In this document: piece by piece, positions 61,111 to 64,000 of the stretch
How the letters are laid out: each line of letters opens with the position of its first letter
Position numbering within the stretch: the first letter of the stretch is position 1
Origin: Lacrimispora defluvii
GTDB lineage: Bacteria; Bacillota; Clostridia; Lachnospirales; Lachnospiraceae
DNA: 64,000 bases
Assembly (NCBI GenBank): GCA_013036995.1
Contig: JAAOXG010000032.1
Span: 104,214 to 168,213, forward strand
Reading direction: 5' to 3'
Translations under genes and position numbers: made by a program
Notes under the pieces: generated by a model
Database searches by the model: none
What the model saw: the letters and a program-made list of their open reading frames with translations, nothing else
Told to the model about the DNA's origin: nothing

Positions 61111-62199
61111 TTATTTCTCCCCAAAAACAGGTACCTTAAAGATTCCCAGTCCCGGCTCGTCATTCATTGTAATTCTGGAGCCCATAAAGGCCGGACCTCC
61201 GCTATATGGATCCTCACTGCACAGGGAGGGTCCGTCTAAATCCGCTCTGGTAATTATCCCCTTTGCAGCTGCCAGATGGGCGGCTGCGCTGACTGCAATC
61301 TTACTTTCCAGCATACATCCAATCATACACTCCACTTCGTAGCATTCTGCTATGGCACAGACTTTTAAAGCCTCGTAAATTCCCCCGGTCTTCATCAGCT
61401 TAATATTAATTAAATCTGCAGCACGCTCTTTTATGATATGTATGGCATCCATGGCTGAAAATACGCTTTCATCTGCCAGAATCGGAGTCTGTACCTGACT
61501 GGTAACAAGCTTCATCCCTTCAAAATCATGGGCGCTCACCGGCTGTTCCACCAGATCCATATCGATTCCCATGTCCTCCAGTTTTCTTATAATCCTGACT
61601 GCATCTTTTGCAGACCACCCCTGGTTGGCATCAATCCGAAGCTTAATATCCGGCCCCACAGCCTGGCGAATGGCTTTGATCCGTTCCACATCCTTTTGCC
61701 CTTCTTTGCCGACTTTGATCTTCAGTATTCTAAATCCCTGCTGGATTGCAAGCAGACTGTCTTTGACCATCTCCTCTGTCTCATTGACGCTAATGGTTAA
61801 ATCGGTCTCTATTTCGCCCTTACTGCCCCCTAAAACCTTATAGAGAGGCTTTCCGCAGGTTTTTGCAAACAAATCATAAACTGCCATATCCACAGCCGCC
61901 TTCGCCGAAGTGTTTTTAATCATGGATTTATGAAGTGCTTTCATAATGCCATCCAGGTTTTCAATCTCCATACCAATTAATGGAGGTGCAATAAACTCTT
62001 CAATGGCGCAGCGGATAGAGCCTTTCGTTTCCCCCGTAATCACAGCCGTAGGCGGAGCTTCACCGTATCCTGTCTGTCCGTCATCAGCCGTGATTCCAAC
62101 TACAATATCATTAACAGAATCGACGGTCCTGAGGGCTGTCTTAAATGGAGTTACGAGAGGAATATTCACTTCTGCCGTTTCAATTTTTGCTATCTTCAT
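61111..62199 (-). CDS. ykfB: L-Ala-D/L-Glu epimerase (enolase superfamily)
   Basis: A 362-aa MLE-subgroup enolase enzyme. The catalytic lysines K160 and K162 (ILKIKVG) and K267 (INIKLMKTGG), metal ligands D190, E218 and D243, and the substrate-contacting D320-L-D322 motif all match B. subtilis L-Ala-D/L-Glu epimerase. It interconverts L-Ala-D-Glu and L-Ala-L-Glu so that murein peptides can enter ordinary peptide catabolism. It overlaps the upstream serine hydrolase gene by 4 nt and lies 64 nt before oppA. Confidence 0.93.
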   Translation of the reverse strand: MKIAKIETAEVNIPLVTPFKTALRTVDSVNDIVVGITADDGQTGYGEAPPTAVITGETKGSIRCAIEEFIAPPLIGMEIENLDGIMKALHKSMIKNTSAKAAVDMAVYDLFAKTCGKPLYKVLGGSKGEIETDLTISVNETEEMVKDSLLAIQQGFRILKIKVGKEGQKDVERIKAIRQAVGPDIKLRIDANQGWSAKDAVRIIRKLEDMGIDMDLVEQPVSAHDFEGMKLVTSQVQTPILADESVFSAMDAIHIIKERAADLINIKLMKTGGIYEALKVCAIAECYEVECMIGCMLESKIAVSAAAHLAAAKGIITRADLDGPSLCSEDPYSGGPAFMGSRITMNDEPGLGIFKVPVFGEK

Positions 62200-63029
62200 T
62201 CTGATTTCCTTCCTACCATGCTGTCCGTGCTTTTGTTCTGATTCTGCACCTCTGACCGATTTGTCTCTTCATATAATTTTAACGAAAGTTCCCCCATAAT
62301 CCGCTCAAATCCAGGAGTATCCGTCTCATTCCCGCAAAAGCAGACCAAAAATGGCGTTTTTCCATAAACGATCCCCACATCATGAGTAATCCCACGATCC
62401 TCACCTGTTTTATGAGCTATCTCCGGCTCCTCTGCAAGCGCCTGTAAATAAAATGGAATCTTACTGCAAAGCTGTTGATTTTTTAAAATTGAAATCATCT
62501 GCCTGCTCGCCCCTTCACTGACCAATTCTCCCCGGTACATCATCGTAAGCAGCCTGCCTGTCTCGGATGCAGTTATGTAATTTTGAATCCCCTTACTCGA
62601 CTTTTCTGTATCATACATTTTTCTGTTAAGACAGGTTTTTTCAAATCCAAGAGACTTAATATATCCATTGATCTCGTCCATCCCCAGTAATTCAATGAGC
62701 ACATTGGTTGCTGTATTATCACTGAATATAATCATCAGAGTGACCAGATCCAATGCCGTGACACAGATCCCCTCATGAAGGTAGGTGAGAGCTCCGCAGG
62801 ATGGAACGCAATCCTTTTTGTATATGGGCAGCGAAAAATCCTGCCTCAGTTTTCCTGTTTCAAACTGATTAAATGCTGCCGCCATGACATACAGCTTTAT
62901 CACGCTGGCTGCCATAAGTGGCTGATCTTCCCTATGTCCAACCCGCTCTCCTGTTTCCAGATTTTCGTAAAGAAAGCTGATTTTTCCAGGAACCTGATCT
63001 AATATTTTGATTACTTCATCCCATGTCAT
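62196..63029 (-). CDS. Class A beta-lactamase-fold serine hydrolase (cytoplasmic), first operon gene
   Basis: A 277-aa protein with S42-VIK, S103-D-N and K207-T-G, the catalytic triad-like motifs of the penicillin-recognising fold. No clear Glu166-type ELN loop and no signal peptide are present. It is distinct from its paralogue 53215-54060 but similar in size and layout. It opens the murein-peptide operon. In Bacillus ykf clusters the comparable slot is held by YkfA, an LD-carboxypeptidase of an unrelated fold, so this protein may be a replacement. An antibiotic-resistance role cannot be excluded, but it seems unlikely in the cytoplasm. Confidence 0.83.
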   Translation of the reverse strand: MTWDEVIKILDQVPGKISFLYENLETGERVGHREDQPLMAASVIKLYVMAAAFNQFETGKLRQDFSLPIYKKDCVPSCGALTYLHEGICVTALDLVTLMIIFSDNTATNVLIELLGMDEINGYIKSLGFEKTCLNRKMYDTEKSSKGIQNYITASETGRLLTMMYRGELVSEGASRQMISILKNQQLCSKIPFYLQALAEEPEIAHKTGEDRGITHDVGIVYGKTPFLVCFCGNETDTPGFERIMGELSLKLYEETNRSEVQNQNKSTDSMVGRKSE

Positions 63030-63064
63030 CTTGCAAAACTCCTGTCATTTACAATCGTTTATAT

Positions 63065-63103
63065 AAAAAAAGAGGCACTGCACCCATTGTTGCCAGCTAC
63101 CTC
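63065..63103 (-). promoter_or_regulatory. Leader hairpin with U-run upstream of the murein operon (candidate attenuator)
   Basis: On the minus strand GAGG (63100-63103) can pair with CCTC (63072-63075), with CTG/CAG inside, followed by seven T residues (63065-63071). It lies between the promoter and the first gene. GGTGCA occurs twice on the minus strand, offering alternative pairing. Not matched to a known riboswitch. Confidence 0.45.
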
Positions 63104-63156
63104 GTTGCACCTGATTCAGATTTTTTTATTAAATTTTCTTATATCATTTACTATTT

Positions 63157-63184
63157 AGTATAATAAATTCTGGAAAAAAATCAA
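63157..63184 (-). promoter_or_regulatory. Promoter of the murein-peptide operon
   Basis: Minus-strand TTGATT (63179-63184), 16 nt, TATACT (63157-63162). The leader before the first gene is about 120 nt. Confidence 0.65.
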
Positions 63185-63215
63185 GTAATAATTGCTTTTT
63201 ATGGAAAAGTATAGC

Positions 63216-63251
63216 AAAAAAGCATCTACACTTTCGTGTAAATGCTTTTTT
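63216..63251 (-). terminator. Terminator of the tRNA cluster
   Basis: A long hairpin, AAAAAAGCAT...TACAC (63216-63230) with GTGTA...ATGCTTTTTT (63236-63251), just downstream of the last tRNA gene. Confidence 0.85.
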
Positions 63252-63254
63252 CTA

Positions 63255-63328
63255 CGTGCGTGAGAAGATTCGAACTCCCGACACCTTGGTCCGTAGCCAA
63301 GTGCTCTATCCAGCTGAGCTACACACAC
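63255..63328 (-). tRNA. tRNA-Arg (anticodon ACG)
   Basis: 74 nt. The acceptor stem GTGTGTG pairs with CACGCAC, the T loop TTCGAAT is present, and the anticodon stem CTTGG/CCAAG holds loop CTACGGA. CCA is not encoded. Confidence 0.95.
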
Positions 63329-63356
63329 ATATTCAATTGGCTGCCTTTTCAGGCAA

Positions 63357-63442
63357 TGCCGGCGACCGGAATCGAACCGGTACGGGAGGTAAGTCCCGCA
63401 GGATTTTAAGTCCTGTGCGTCTGCCAGTTCCGCCACGCCGGC
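63357..63442 (-). tRNA. tRNA-Leu (anticodon TAA)
   Basis: 86 nt with a long variable arm (GGGACTTACCTCCC) as expected for class II tRNA. Acceptor stem GCCGGCG/CGCCGGC; anticodon loop CTTAAAA with TAA. Confidence 0.95.
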
Positions 63443-63465
63443 ATTCTCATGATTTCTCATGGAAA

Positions 63466-63538
63466 TGGGACCTATAGGGCTCGAACCTATGACCCTCTGC
63501 TTGTAAGGCAGATGCTCTCCCAGCTGAGCTAAGATCCC
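63466..63538 (-). tRNA. tRNA-Val (anticodon TAC)
   Basis: 73 nt. Acceptor stem GGGATCT pairs with AGGTCCC; anticodon stem CTGCC/GGCAG-type with loop CTTACAA. Confidence 0.94.
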
Positions 63539-63608
63539 ATAAACGATACAGTAAGCATTATACAACTTACCTGCTGGTTTGTAAAGCCTGTATTTTTAAA
63601 ATACAGAA

Positions 63609-63682
63609 CGACCCGGATGGGATTCGAACCCACGACCTCCGCCGTGACAGGGCGGCGCTCTAACCAGCTGAGCCACCGGGCC
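63609..63682 (-). tRNA. tRNA-Asp (anticodon GTC)
   Basis: 74 nt. Acceptor stem GGCCCGG/CCGGGTC, anticodon stem CCGCC/GGCGG with loop CTGTCAC, discriminator G as usual for Asp. Confidence 0.95.
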
Positions 63683-63711
63683 AGATTATCAAATATTTAG
63701 TTCAGTGCTAG

Positions 63712-63785
63712 TGGACCTTCGGGGACTCGAACCCGGGACCGACCGGTTATGAGCCGGTTGCTCTAACCAACTGAGCTAAAGGTCC
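63712..63785 (-). tRNA. tRNA-Met (anticodon CAT), elongator type
   Basis: 74 nt. Acceptor stem GGACCTT/AAGGTCC, anticodon stem CCGGC with loop CTCATAA. The body matches elongator Met; initiator features (three G-C pairs under the loop, mismatched first pair) are absent. A lysidine-modified Ile tRNA is a remaining alternative. Confidence 0.88.
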
Positions 63786-63824
63786 TAAACATAATAATCT
63801 GATAGATATATTTAGTAAAGTGAA

Positions 63825-63897
63825 AGCCGATGATCGGACTCGAACCGATAACCTGCTGATTACAAATCAGCTGCTCTGCCAATTGAGCCACATCGGC
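63825..63897 (-). tRNA. tRNA-Thr (anticodon TGT)
   Basis: 73 nt. Acceptor stem GCCGATG/CATCGGC, anticodon stem CTGAT/ATCAG with loop TTTGTAA. Confidence 0.95.
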
Positions 63898-63903
63898 ATT
63901 CAA

Positions 63904-63975
63904 TGACCCCAACGAGATTCGAACTCGTGTTACCGCCGTGAAAGGGCGATGTCTTAACCGCTTGACCATGGGGCC
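63904..63975 (-). tRNA. tRNA-Glu (anticodon TTC)
   Basis: 72 nt. Acceptor stem GGCCCCA pairs with TGGGGTC; anticodon stem CGCC/GGCG region with loop CTTTCAC. Confidence 0.94.
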
Positions 63976-63979
63976 AAAG

Positions 63980-64000
63980 CTCCCCGAGTAGGACTTGAAC
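63980..64000 (-). tRNA. 3' end of a further tRNA (possibly Asn), cut by the window edge
   Basis: The T arm (GTTCAAGTC) and acceptor strand TCGGGGA with discriminator G are visible, 4 nt from the tRNA-Glu gene. The anticodon is outside the window; the acceptor and G73 would fit tRNA-Asn. Confidence 0.75.

Noticed and set aside
63065..63130. SAM-I or lysine riboswitch in the murein operon leader
   Set aside because: Short stretches look similar (GGTGCAA, CTGGCAAC), but the ordered core motifs of neither class are present, and the element is too short.
63155..63565. 136-codon minus-strand reading frame with LAQLGEHLPYKQRVIGSSP-type text
   Set aside because: It runs through the Arg, Leu and Val tRNA genes; such text is the typical false translation of tRNA sequence. 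The same applies to 63763-63969.

Overview
The window looks like a chromosomal segment of a low-GC Clostridia member, most likely a Lachnospiraceae species (Lacrimispora / Clostridium saccharolyticum-like). The evidence is the recA-recX-rny-dacF block with a CGAAC-N4-GTTC SOS box, strong AAAGGAGG-type ribosome binding sites, a 2-hydroxyacyl-CoA-dehydratase-activase-like giant protein, choline-binding-type wall repeats, and tRNA genes without encoded CCA. This taxonomy is inference from gene content. No rRNA, CRISPR array or intact insertion sequence was seen. Most genes lie on the minus strand.

Region 1 (1-12.1 kb) is carbohydrate catabolism. It holds the start of an iron-dependent alcohol dehydrogenase with a class II aldolase, a divergent PRD-type activator, an MFS transporter that shares an operator with the aldolase operon, a GH2 beta-galactosidase, a HicAB toxin-antitoxin pair wedged between lacZ and an AraC-type regulator, a second AraC regulator and a second MFS transporter. 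Region 2 (12.1-19.4 kb) is a compact L-arabinose operon read leftwards (transaldolase, GH51 arabinofuranosidase, araA, araB, araD, araR) behind one promoter with an AraR-like operator over its start site.

Region 3 (19.6-31.7 kb) is housekeeping: D,D-carboxypeptidase, RNase Y, RecX, RecA, an intracellular subtilisin, a GNAT acetyltransferase, a LysA-like decarboxylase, and a corA / rhomboid-like / pyruvate kinase operon. A decayed ABC-transporter ATPase fragment lies near 25.9 kb. Region 4 (31.8-46.1 kb) holds the 1421-aa activase-like protein, a DUF6179/DUF6323 pair, a small exported SLH-like protein, a CapA lipoprotein, a wall-binding-repeat protein with a structured leader, a three-subunit xanthine-dehydrogenase-type molybdenum hydroxylase, a GH43-like hydrolase and a DUF1540 protein. 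Region 5 (46.2-53.2 kb) has glyA, recJ overlapped by a HAMP-domain membrane protein and a YgjP-type metalloprotease, a Crp/Fnr regulator divergent from a YczE-like membrane protein, and a YjjG-type phosphatase.

Region 6 (53.2-63.2 kb) is the most interesting block. A nine-gene operon combines an Opp-type peptide ABC transporter, an L-Ala-D/L-Glu epimerase and an NlpC/P60 peptidase, which is the logic of Bacillus ykf murein-peptide scavenging. It also carries two class-A-beta-lactamase-fold serine hydrolases with no signal peptide. The operon has its own promoter and a leader with a terminator-like hairpin. Region 7 (63.25-64 kb) is a tRNA cluster (Arg, Leu, Val, Asp, Met, Thr, Glu and a partial tRNA), all on the minus strand.
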